Below, piece by piece: positions 10,294 to 23,587 of a stretch of 64,000 nt of DNA. The notes under the pieces were generated by a model, which worked only from the letters and a program-made list of their open reading frames with translations, did no database searches and was not told the DNA's origin. A program made the position numbers and the translations under genes. How positions within the stretch are numbered: the first letter of the stretch is position 1; every line of letters begins with the position of its first letter. Source of the DNA: Papio anubis (lineage: Eukaryota; Chordata; Mammalia; Primates; Cercopithecidae); assembly GCF_008728515.1 (NCBI RefSeq), contig NC_044985.1:79770155-79834154 (forward strand), read 5' to 3'.

Positions 10294-13200
10294 CTTTGAA
10301 AGAAAGCAGAAAGGGAAAATTGAGAATTAAAAAATCAAGTTGAAAATGTCTTCAGCTGGATAGAATATAGACATATTTTTTAATTATTGTGAAAATAAAA
10401 CATACTCATAATATAAAATCCAAATAGTACAGAAGAGAATAATAATGATAATAGCAGCTAACTTTTACTGAATGCTTAGTTATATGCCAGGGACTATTCT
10501 ATATGCTTCAAATACTCATTCAACAATCACAAAAAACTAACGAAATGGGTACTATTATTCCCCTCATTTAACAAATATGCAAAGTAGGGTACCAGGAGGC
10601 TTGAAATTTACCCCAAATCTCCTAACCTGTAAATGGTTAAGTGGAACTTTGACTCTAGCGTCTGTGCTTTTAAGCATTACACCATATTATCTCTCATGAA
10701 GGTAAAAAGTAAAATTATTTTGTTTTTTCATTCCCCCATCCCACCTCCAGATATTTTTTCTACATATATGTCCATATACATACACACAAACATATACACA
10801 CACATACATACACACACACACAGACAGCTTCACATACTCCGTTTCCGCAATTGGCTTTCTTCACTCGCTCAATAATGCATTTCAAGCATTTTTTCACATC
10901 AGTACAGAATTAACATATTTATTAACAGCTGTATTATTTAGTACTTTTCCATATGGATACACCATAATTTATTTAACCAGATGCCCATTGAAGCTTCCAG
11001 CATTTTGCTATCATAAATATGCTGCAATGAATATTGAGAAAATGTTTTTTGGGAGCTTCTCTAATTATTTTCATAGGATGAGTTACTAGTAAAGTTACTG
11101 GGTCTTTATATTTTGAAAGATGGTGTTTAACTGCTCTCCAAATAATTTTTTTTTTTTTTTGCAATGGAGTCTCACTCTGTCACCCAGGCTGGAGTGCAAT
11201 GGTGCGATCTCAGCTCACTGCAACACCTGCCTTCCAGATTCAAGCAATTCTCCTGCCTCAGCCTCCTGAGTAGCTGGAACTATAGGCGCACGCCACCATG
11301 CCCAGCTAACATTTTGTATTTTTAGTAGAGATGGGGTTTCACCATATTGGCCAGGCTGGTCTCGAACTCCTGACCTCATAATCTGGCCACTGTGGCCTCC
11401 CAAAGTGCTGGGAATAGAGGCATGAGCCACCATGCCCAGCTGACTCACTTCTTTTGTAAGGCTGTCAAAGGGCATCCAGTCCTTCAAGATTTCACAATCA
11501 GTAAATGATACTTGTTACGTAAGTAAAATTATTTATAAATCATTTACAATAAAGTCTTATAACCAGCCATGTGTACCGTAAATTTCTATGTCTGATTATT
11601 TTAGGTAATTTCAGAGATTAGTAGTGGGTTGTGAGAGAAATAACTCAAATCTTTTCTTCACTTCAAAATCCCCTGTTGTATATTTTGTATCTGAAGTTAT
11701 GTATTTGTTAATGATTGCTCATACCACCTCTCTCTTCATTTTACCTAGAACTTGAGCATACTTCTAATAATTTTATACTATTTTAGAATATACTTTTCTT
11801 GATAGGCATATATTATTTATTTTGTAATAGTATTTAAACAAATCTGTAATCATATTTAAACAAATTATTACTTACTCTGGATTTTTTACTAAAAGGCTCT
11901 GAATAAAATCTGTGGCCAGCTGTGAAACTGATGAAAAAGTTTCTTCTGAATAATCAACATTAACTTGAGAAATATTGAGGTATGTTTCTTGATTATCTTC
12001 TCCCACAAACGGTGATGTGTGAGTTAACAACATATATGCTATTATACCAATATTCCTGAAAAACAAGGGAGGGGAACTTAAAATGTATATTAATTTTTAA
12101 ACATTTATATAAAGTATAATCGACATTCAACATACTCCTCTCCTCATAACTGGTACGGTTAAACTACAGACTTACATTGCTTTTCAAAGTTCCTATATTA
12201 TTAAAACTAAAATAATGATCTCAAAGTGTGCCTCACAGAAAGAGAATACAAGGGAATGCACGTGTTATATAAATACAATGTATTCAATAAATAATATTAT
12301 TGCTACCATCTATCCTTCACATAGATACCTGCTGTGGAATACACAAAGCTGCTGCAGCATTTCCTAAATGGTTTCCAATGGCAAAGTAATGACTTGTGAG
12401 ATGTAAAGAGAGGTTCTGCGCAAATAGAGGCTGCAAGTTTGGCGAAGCACAAAGCTGGGCAGGCAAATTTTTTCACTGTAAACATTTTAAAATCTGTAAA
12501 TATGTTAATGGCAAGTCTGGTGCCCAGGAGCCAGAAAAAGACAATATAGTACATGTTTCACCAACTTATTTAGCCATATCATCTTTTTTCCTGGGCAAAC
12601 GCATGAGCAGTTCCACAGAACACAGAAAAGGTCTAAACCTTCCACCTGGTCTGTGGAGTCAGTCCCCTTTGCGGTCTCAACTGAAGCTCCAGTATCAGTT
12701 CTGGTTCTATTCACTATCATATTCTCTCTTTGCTAGCCACAAAAACTCACAATTTCCCAGAGACGTACTCTCATAAAAGTACATTTTTGGGTGGGCCTGA
12801 CCTCATTATCTGCTTAACAAATACCTTCTTCTAGCTTTTTTTTTTTTTGGTCACCCAGGCTGGAGTACAATAGCATGATCTCGGCTCACTGCAACCTCTG
12901 CCTCCCCAGTTCAATTGATTCTCCTGCCTCAGCCTCCTGAGTAGCTGGGATTACAGATACGCGCCACCACATCTGGCTAATTTTCATATTTTTAGTAGAG
13001 ATGGGGCTTTGCTATGTTGGCCGGACTGGTCTCGAACTCCTGACCTGATGATCTGCCTGCCTTGGCCTCCCAAAGTGCTGGGATTACAGGTGTTAAACCA
13101 CCACTCCTGGCCAACTCTTTTAGACGTAGATCAGATGTCTCCCTTCATGAGGTGGAGCCCAGCAATAGACTGTCTGCTGCTGCTTCTATGCTTATTAAGC

Positions 13201-16200
13201 ATTTCACCTTTATCCTAAAACACGTAGCACTGTACTGCAGTTATTTTGTTCTTTTACTCAACTGAGTTTTCATCACAGAGAGAGATTTTCCTATTTATTT
13301 CCATACTTTTGGCTCAGAACTTAAGTATTATTTAAAAAGAATGGATACGTAAATATTTTCCTGTAGCATAATAATGATATTCAAATAAAATCTTTTGAAG
13401 AAAGCCTTATTATTTACTCTTGGAGTCAAAGAATCTCAGAATATACATTTCCCAACTTTCCATAAAGAAGTATTTAGGTAACTAACAAAATCTTACCACA
13501 TATCTGTTGCTGTGGTAATGGGATCATAGTTCAGGATTTCTGGAGCTGAAAGAGAAGATAAAATTTAAATTCAATACTGACAAATTTTAAAACAAGAAAA
13601 TCACTTTATATTACATTATAACTGGGACCAGGCATGATGGCTCATGCCTGTAATCTCAGCACTTTGAGAGGACAAGGCAGGTGGATCACCTGAGGTCACA
13701 GTCAAGACCAGCCTGGCTAACATGGTGAAACCTTGCTTCTACTCAAAATACAAAAATTAACCAGGTGTGATGGCACATGCCTGTAATCCCAGCTATTCAG
13801 GAGGCTGAGACAGGAGAATCCCTTGAACCAGGAAGGCACAGGTTGCAGTAAGCTGAGATCCCACCACTGCACTCTAGCCTGGGCAACAGAGTGAGACTCC
13901 ATCTCGGGGGGAAAAAAAAAAATTATAACTGGATTTAATTTTGGAAAGTCTAGTGACATAAGATGATAGAAATTTAGCACAGTATTAATTATCTTGTGAT
14001 TGGACATTTAAACATCCCTAATATTGAGTAAATTATATGATCAGATGGTTCAAAAACACGGATACTATTCTTGGAGTATCTAGTGGCTAGGTAGTTAAAC
14101 TCATTAAGTTTAATCTCAGAAAAAACAATTATAAAAAAGTAAAATGTTAGAAGCTAGAATTTTAAAAAAAAATTTAGTTTTATTACTTTGGAATTAATTT
14201 GCATTATTTTATTAGACTAATTTAGGTTTTTCTTTTGGGGTAATAGAATCATGTGCATCTGCAATGACATTATGAGCAAAGTTTGTTGCTCAGAAATGCT
14301 AGATTTTTTTTTTTCTTTTTTTGAGATGGAGTTTCGCTCTTATTGCCCAGGCTAGAGTACAAATGGCATGATCTCAGCTCACTGCAACCTCCGCCTCTTG
14401 GATTCAAGCGATTCTCCTGCCTCAGCTCCCCAAGTAGGTGGGACTACAGACATGCGCCACCATGCCTGGCTAATTTTGTATTTTTAGTAGAGACAGGGTT
14501 TCAACATGTTGGTCAGGCTGGTCTCGAACTCCTGACTTCAAGTGATCCACTCACCTTGGCCTCCCAAAGTGCTGGGATTATAGGTGTGAGCCACCGTACC
14601 TGGCCAGAAATGCTAGATTTTCAAGTGGATTAAACATTCCTCTTAAATTATCAAGGACCTAATTTCCAAAGTGATTAATTTTCTGCTGTCTTCACTTGCC
14701 AAAAAAAGTGCAAAATAAATTCTCTATGATTTCTAAACATTACCATATTATTTCAAATTAGTAGAGCTCAAACTAGGATTTATGAGTGAAAAATAAGTTT
14801 GTTTCATAATACGGTTTCATAATTTCTCCAAAGAGAAACTGTTTCCTAAAGCCTAACATTTTTATTAATAAAGTCTTTAAATCATATACAGTCAGCTTCT
14901 GTTAAACCACCTACAACATTTTCACATACGTCTGTGAGCTGTGTTACCAATAATTACATTCATTTATTCTAGGACCCCAGTTAGCATTCAAAAGTTAGTA
15001 ATTTTCTCTGTTTTTTATTTTTGGAAAAGACAGCTGCCTAGCTGAGTCACATCTGTTCTGTTTAACTGTATCTTTTCAATGTCCACAGGGGGACGTCAGT
15101 ATGAACAACAAACAAAAAAAGGTAAAAAGATTGTAAGTTAAAATACTTCAAATTTATATGCTGCTTCATACAACTTAAAAACCTTTCATATGCATAATCT
15201 AATTTGTTGATTTCATACAATATACCCAGATTACCTAATCAAAGGTTCTTTTTGGCACTCTTCTTCAAAACCCTACTTTCACAATCCTATGCAAAACCTT
15301 ATATTTTAAAGCAGCAGCAATAAAAATGGGGAGGCCGGCTAACAATTCCTGTAAGTTTAAACTGAAGATATCTGTATTGCGAACAGCTCTGGAATTGGGA
15401 CCAGAGAGAAATAGAAGTGAGATCTAGCCAACAGCCAGGCATCAAAGACAATCATGGGCCACTTGACTGTTGCATTTTTTCTTTTTCCATTTTTCTCTTT
15501 TTCCCTAACTTCCCTCTTACTCGTTTCTTTTTTCCTTATGTACAAAGCCTTTATACACAAATGTTCAACTTGTACACTTACATATTCAGTGTCCCCTGAA
15601 TTGCTGTACATGTTTCATACTTTTATTCAATACATTTCATTTAAATGTGTCGTAACCAAGTTTTAATGTATCAAAATACTTGAACCAATTAAATCCTATT
15701 AACTGAATCGAATTACATGCTCTAAAATATAGTTCTACAGAGGTATCATTTACTTAATAAATTTCAAAATGGCACAGAAAATAAAAGGAAATTCTTACCT
15801 AAATATTCTGGTGTTCCCATGATTTCCCGAAGTTCACACGCATTCCCTATTTTTCGAGACATTCCAAAATCTACTATTTTAATGTCGCCGAGAGGGTATA
15901 TGCTGCTCAGTAATATATTCTGTGGCTAAATAAAGTACAACAAAAACATGGTAAGTAATATACAATAAAAGCATACTAGTCTCAGATGGGAGGTATATTA
16001 AGTGGAATCATCACTTGAGTCATGAGTCAATATAATTTGAGTATATTGAGTCATGCATCAAACATTTACTGACTTACTACTTCGGAGGAGCTATTATTCA
16101 ATGATGCATAAAGCCAAAACCACACCCAAAAAGGATTCTAGGTTTGAAGAAAAAAGAAGTTACATGGAAAGATTAAGATATAGAATACTCAGTAATAAAA

Positions 16201-19200
16201 AGACTACCTCATTCTGTCAATAAGAAATTCCAAGAAGGCTTTGCAGTACAGATGATGCTTAAGCTGAGAAAGAGTATGCTGGTTAGAAAGGTGCTCTGGG
16301 TAGCTGGGTGCAGTTAAACATGTGAGGTGCATGGTTATTACACCCATTTTACAGTAGAAACAAGTACAATTAGGTTAACAAACTTGAATATGAGTAAGAA
16401 TCTTCATTCTTAGCCAATACCATCCTGTATTGTAGCTTCATGCAGAATATTTGGGGCCAGAACGCAAATAAATAAATACATTCTAAAGAATTGAAAAAAA
16501 AAAAAAAAAAGAACAGAAAGGTGCTCTAGGGAGCAGCACTAAAGAAGGCATGAAGGAATGAGCATGTAAACATTTCCAGAAACGAAAAATGGTTCAGTAC
16601 AATGTGATGATTCTGGATGAGCTGGGTCTGACTGTTCCCTGGCTTTAGCTTAGACAGTAAGAGGCATAGTACACCTCACCCACTGCCTCCTAGAACCACG
16701 TGACTTTGCTTTACTACTATCGCAGGCCCACGGCCTATTACAAAGTTCCCTGCTGCTGTCATAACCCGTACCTTTGCCAAGGTGCTGCTCCCAAAATCTG
16801 TGCAAAGAATTATAACAGTCACTTAACTTTGGGACAATCTCATGCTTATTATTAAAGCACAGAGCCTATTACAGGAGAAAAGGTAAAGGTACAGGAGAAA
16901 AGGTAAAGGTGTTGTTGTCAATCACAGGTTTATATGCCATCCCGGACTTCAAGGGCTATGCGATGCTATGTAATGTACTTGGGTTGATGTTAGCAGGAAA
17001 ATGACCCAACAGGAAGCTGGTGGGAGCATGATTATCTTGGCATTTACTATGTTGCTTCTTTTCCAATATTTTATCAGTTGGGGAAATAGCAGGGATACTA
17101 GATGGTAAATACTGTCCCCTTGGCTCCATAGTGGGGCCCAAAACAGAACTACAGGGTTTTATCTTTTGAAGAAGTGGTAAGAGGATTTGGAAATTAAGAG
17201 AGAGGCCTGGGCTGTAGGTGGAGATTTTTGAATTATTATTATTATTAAAGTGGTAGTAGAAGCCAAAGGATCATGCAAGGAGACCACATAAAAATAGAAG
17301 AATCTAATGCTTAAGAAATGAGAGACAGACTGATTCAGATCTTAAGGTCCTTGTGTGGCTATGGAGGAAGGATAAGGAGAAAGGATAACAACATGAGAGA
17401 TGGAGAAGGAGAAAAGGATAACATGAGAGATGGAGATCAGAGACTAGAGGTTCAGGGCTTGGGTAAACAGCCTGAATGATCTGGAAGGAGCCAAAAGACT
17501 GAAAATCTCAAGACAAAAATGAATGAAAGTAATAGCAGCAAATGAATAAGGATTAGCAGGATTTATTTTCAGGGATGGAGATTACATAATTGAGCAATTC
17601 AGAGATAGACGGCATTTTAAAATAAGAAGGTCCAGGATGTGGTTGCAAGAGTGGGATGGAATGGAATAATTCCATCTAATGTAGGATTAGAACACAGGAA
17701 TGATGCATTTTAAGAGCCCAGTAAATTGAGCTGCTCACACATGCAGTCTTCTCCTTTCTGCCAATATAAAATTAAGGCCATGTAGCACACAGGTAAGCAA
17801 AGAGCACACCAGTGCAGTCTCGACAACCAGGAACCAACCATTGTTTCCTGTTAATACCAGTTTGCAATTGTGCATACTAAGAGCAGAAGAACAACACAGA
17901 TGTTGCATTACTTTAAATCACATGTTACGTTACCTTTAAATCGAGGTGTACAATGTTATTCTGATGTAGATAATAAACTCCTTCAAGTATTTGTTTAACG
18001 AGTCTGATAACATCATTTTCAGAAACCATTTCAGCCAACTCAGGTAAACACAGGTTGAAAATTTCTCCACCTGCAGCACTGAAATAAAATTCAAAGAACA
18101 GAGACTTGAAAATTCATTCACCTGAACACTTTTAAATATTTTGTACCTGTTAAGTAAAAGACATACAACTATATAAATGTTAATACACTACACTTAAAGA
18201 CAGGGCAGAGAAGTGAGAGATCTTTAAGAAAAAAATAAGTGACGATGGCTGGACGCAGTGGCTCATGCCTGTAATCCCAGCACTTTGGGAGACTGAGACA
18301 GGCGGATCACTGAAGGTTGGAAGTTCGAGACCAGCATGGCCAACATGGTGAAATATCTCTACTAAAAGCACAAAAATTAGCCAGGTGTGGTGGCAGGTGC
18401 CTGTAATCTTAGCTACTTGGGAAGCTGAGGCAGGAAAATCACTTGAACCTGGGAGGCAAAGGTTGCAGTGAGCCGAGATGGCACCACTGCACTCCAGCCT
18501 GAGCTACAGAGCAATACTCTGTCTCAAAACAGAAAAGAAAAGAAAAGAAGCGATGTGACTTCTTTTTCAAATTCTGGGTACTAATACTTGAATATTAATA
18601 AATAAAACTGAATTGCTTTATGACCCAATAATGTTGCAGCCTGCCTTCACTGCAATAAAGATAAAAAAAAAAGTAGCTCTTTATGCTCTTCTCATATATA
18701 TACATCTATATGTATTCATACATATATATGTTTTCATATACATGAATTCTTAGATACAGATCATCTATTTTGAGCCTCATGACAAACATGTGAGGTACAT
18801 GGTTATTACACCCATTTTACAGTAGAAACAAGTATAATTAGGTTAACAAATGTGAATATGAGTAAGAATCTTCATTCTTAGCCAATACCATCCTGTATTG
18901 TAGCTTCATGCAGAATACTTGGGGCCAGAACGCAAATAAATAAATAAATAAATAAATTCTAAAGAACTGAAATTTAAAGAATACTGAAAAAGGCACAGTG
19001 AAAAATTCCTAGGTTTGGAATGAATTATCGAAACATAAATCCTAACTCTTCTATTTACCTGCAATAAATATAACTTAGGGTCAGTTACTTATGGTCATCC
19101 ATAAAGCAGAAATATCAATAAAATCAACAGTTTTTTTGGGGGGAGGATTAAATCTAAATAAGATAAAATTGGTCAGTCAGATCATGCAAAAACATTTATA

Positions 19201-22200
19201 CAGTTATTCGTCAAATTTGTAAGGTATATTTGGGAATACGCAAGTATATTCTATTTGAAAAATAGGAACTCACTCTAGAAAATACTATTACTATATTTTT
19301 ACTTCTTTGGTTCACTGCTACAACCACATCAAGAACAGTATCTAGCATGCACTGCAGTAGGTGGTCAGTAATGTTTGTTGAATGAATGAATGATGGAATG
19401 GGTGGTGATTCTTTAGAGGGGTTGAAACTGGGGATTCAGAGGTCTCAGTGACTGCCAAGAGAAAGAAATATGTCATAAGTGTTGGGAACCATAAGAAGAA
19501 AAAATAATGGTGGGCTCAAATTTGAGTCCCAAGTTGAAAGTCACAAGGACTGACGTTCACACTGCAGATATAATTTGCAATTGAGCAATCTAAACACAGT
19601 AAGCCAGTTAGAAGCCACAAAGATTTGCTGCTTTACACTTTCTGACTTTGCAGAAAAAAAACTGTAGGACAGCTTATAGGGAATACACATGAAAGCTCCA
19701 ATCACATATATGTCACTTTAACCCCATTACAGCCACCAAAACGCGTTGTAAATTCATGAGATATATATACATATATATATATATATTTTTTTTTTCGAGA
19801 CAGAGTCTCACTCTGTTGCCAAGCTGGAGTGCAGTGGCGCCATCTCGGCTCACTGCAACCTCCGCCTCCTGGGTTCAGGAGATTCTCCTGCCTCAGCCTC
19901 CCGAGTAGCTGGGACTACGGGCACATGCCACCATGCCCAGCTAATTTTTGTATTTTTAGTAGAGAGGGGGTTTCACCATGTTGGCCAGGATGGTCTCGAT
20001 CTCTTGACCTCATGATCTGCCCATCTTGGCCTCCCAAAGTGTTGGGATTACAGGAGTGAGCCATCGTGCCTGGCCGAGACATTAATTTTAATATCTGCCT
20101 CAACATATCATGATAAAGATAATCTGAGTAATGAAAAGTGTAGTTTGCTGTTAAATTTACAGTAGTGAACTCCAAAATAAGGTATAGAAAGACAATTTTG
20201 GGAATTCACATTTTTTTAATCTAAAAAAAGAAATAATCTTCAAGAATAATTAATATACAGACTGCCTAGAGGCCCTTGGTCTGCATGTCAGAGTGGGAAC
20301 CCAGGCACAGACTGGCAGTGACATCATCACTCCTTCCCTCTCCGGTTATATTGTTTAGTTTCAATGATACAAATCCTCTCAAAATAGAAAGTGGTCTAAA
20401 TACATTCCTGCAAAGACACTCAAAATAGTATTACAAATAATATTATATTAGGTAATAGTACTAATGCAATCATAAGCAAAGAAGAAAATGAAGAAAGAAC
20501 CCTTTAGATTCTCTTAGAATATATTTTTTGTTATGTACTTTATAAGATATAAATACTAATAATCTAGTCCTATCTTATAAAAATCAGACCAAATAACTTG
20601 AAATGATTAGAAAACAGTATAAAATATGAATTTACATATCTACACCCCCTAAATATATAAAAAATAGATGTGTATTCTTCATATGTACTGCAACATAAAT
20701 TGTTTAGGTAAGAAATTTAATCTTGAATACTTTATGATTATTTACCAACCTTTTATATTACAAATTCGCTAAAGTTACTTCAATAACCAGAACACTCCTC
20801 CAATTCTAAACTTAAAAACAAAATATAAGAAAGTAAAGTGAAAGTAAGGAAAGCGATCCCTAGTGCCTAGGAATAGACAGGATAGTACGGAGCATACAGG
20901 AGTGCCTACTGAAATCAAGACTGCCCGGGTTTCATTCTAGCTCTGTCACTAACCAGGCTAGGTGAACTGGGACAAAATGTGCCTCTGTTTGTGTACTGTA
21001 ATGTGAATAATATAATAGCTCCTACTTCGTGGTCTAAGAATTAAATTAGCTAATGCACATAAAGTATTGAGCACAAAAGATGCTAGAAGAATCAAAGCAG
21101 ATCACTTCAATAAATACTTATCACAGTGTCTGACACATGGTAAAATTCAATAGACAGCAGTTTTTTTCTTTTTTTTTTTTTTTAGACTGAGTCTTGCTCT
21201 GTTGCCCAGGCTGAGTGCAGTAGTACAATCTTGACTCACCACAACCTCCGCCTCCTGGGTTCAAGAGATTCTCCTGTCTCAGCCTCCCAAGTGGCTAGGA
21301 CTCCAGGTACATGGTACCACACTCGGCTAATTTTTTGTATTTTTAGTACAGACGGGGTTTCACCGTGTTAGCCAGGATGGTCTCGATCTACTGACTTCGT
21401 GATCCACCCACCTCGGCCTCCCAAAGTGCTGGGATTACAGGCGTGAGCCACCGCGCCCAGCCAATATCAGCTACTATTATAATGAACCAATGAACATTAA
21501 TTGCAAATCTAGCCAATGTCTTGCCTTTCCGAATTTTGGGGCTTTTTGTTGAACTCTGATTTTGAAGGAAAGTTTTAAAGTCTTTGCTAAATGAAAATCT
21601 ATTTTTAGAAACACTATATGGTACATATAAAGATGCACACACTATATTCTTAAGTGAAAAAAGAGGGTTACAATAGAATATGCCCATAGATCAAACTTTT
21701 GTCTCTAAAAGTACATATGCACAGACCAAAAAATGAGAATAATTTTTAAATACAGGAACATACCATAAAGTAACCATCATTTACATGTGATTTCTCTTTT
21801 CTATATCTCCTAAATTTAACACAATGAATAGGTATTACTTTTATAATCAGGGAAAGTATCCTCAGAATTTTTTGCCTGTTTGTTTTAATAATGAGATCAA
21901 ATAAAATACTATGATCGTCAGCCAATCACACTGTTGCTTTTAGTTTGACAAGCTGACCAATGTCTTTCGTAGGACTGCCATTTCTCACACAACAGAGGAA
22001 CATAGGTGGAGCTACAGAAAATAGGAAAATTAGGAAGAGTTAAGAGGAGGGAAAGAACAGATAACACAAGAAGCAAATTGCAGAAGTTAGCAGAAATTGG
22101 AAAAAGAAACAGAAGCAGTGAGTGGCAAACAAGACTTTTGTTAAGGAAACCACCCTGAGCAGTCACCCAGAGCAGTGACTAAAAAAAAAAAAAAAGAAAA

Positions 22201-23555
22201 GAAAAGAAAATGAAAAAATATCTACAGTCAGAAAAGCTACCTATATCATTATCATTGACCTGGGAGCTACAATCAGGTGACTTCTACTCTTTCTCTCTAA
22301 CAAGAGTTTGCCCCTTGCAGGGATATCAACAAAAAAATTTAGAAATTCAGCATCTGTGTTCACTCGCTAATGCATGTATACACGTGTTATGTGTAAGAAT
22401 ATGTGATAACAGTACTCTAGCACAGGTTATACAGTCAGGAAAACCTATGTGCTATATGTTATCTAGATCTACATCTGTTTTTTATAGGGAACAGCAAGTA
22501 GAGAAACTCTTTTTTTTTTTTTTTTTTGAGACAGGGTCTCGCTCTGTCACCCAGGCTGGAGTGCAGTGGCCAGATCTCAGCTCACTGCAAGCTCCGCCTC
22601 CCGGGTTCACGCCATTCTCCTGCCTCAGCCTCCCGAGTAGCTGGGACTACAGGCGCCCGCCACCTCGCCCGGCTAGCTTTTTTTGTATTTTTTAGTAGAG
22701 ACGGGGTTTCACCGGGTTCGCCAGGATGGTCTCGATCTCCTGACCTTGTGATCCGCCCGTCTTGGCCTCCCAAAGTGCTGGGATTACAGGCTTGAGCCAC
22801 CGCGCCCGGCCGAGAAACTCTTTTAGAAATATTCCTACAACATAAAGTTAATACATGAAAGATTAAAATCAGAATATTTTCCTATCAAAAATGATAATTT
22901 CTGTGAGTTACAGAGAGCCAAGAATTTCAGGAAAACAAAGTAACATCTCAATTATCCATAAAATGCAAATCGAGTCATATAGCTTTGAAAAACCATGGTA
23001 AAGATTTTTAAAATAAGCATTTATTTCTAGTGATCAAAATGAACTTGTTTTAAAATCTGAATATTAAGAGTCTCTTTAAAATTCTATTCCTATGCTAATG
23101 GAAGAAATACAGTCCACGGGATTTTAGAGTGGAAAGACATTAGAGTATTAACTAGACACATGATGTGAATACCAATCTCCCTTTTGGGAGGATTGTTTTA
23201 AAAATCAAATGAGAATACAGATAATGTGCCTATCACAGTGCCTGCCAGAGTGTAAATGTTCAACATACGTTATGTGTAAAATTGTTAAAATCATATTAAA
23301 ATGTTATTTCTCTGGTGATTGAGATGATTCCAGAAGGTAAGGCTTTTTTTGTTATGTTTTGTTTGTTTTGTTATAGTCTCCATCCTTTTCTGCTGGGTAT
23401 TTAGTATTTACTTAGAGATGTTTAGTAGACAAAATTTCTTGACAAAAAGAAAATAGCATTCTCACATAATCTTAAGGTTGTCTCTGACTGAACTGTAAGT
23501 TCCCCTTTTGATCTTCCCTATTTCTAGGACAATGTTTTTGTTCTGTGCTCTCCAA

Positions 23556-23587
<32 letters not shown>

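Noticed and set aside
12396..12776. 126-codon open frame on the plus strand between STK17B exons 6 and 7
   Set aside because: No similarity I recognise, no splice context, antisense in an intron; consistent with chance.
22210..22695. 161-codon open frame on the plus strand
   Set aside because: Its second half is the reverse Alu at 22514-22811, read through the T-run as a phenylalanine stretch and a typical Alu peptide.
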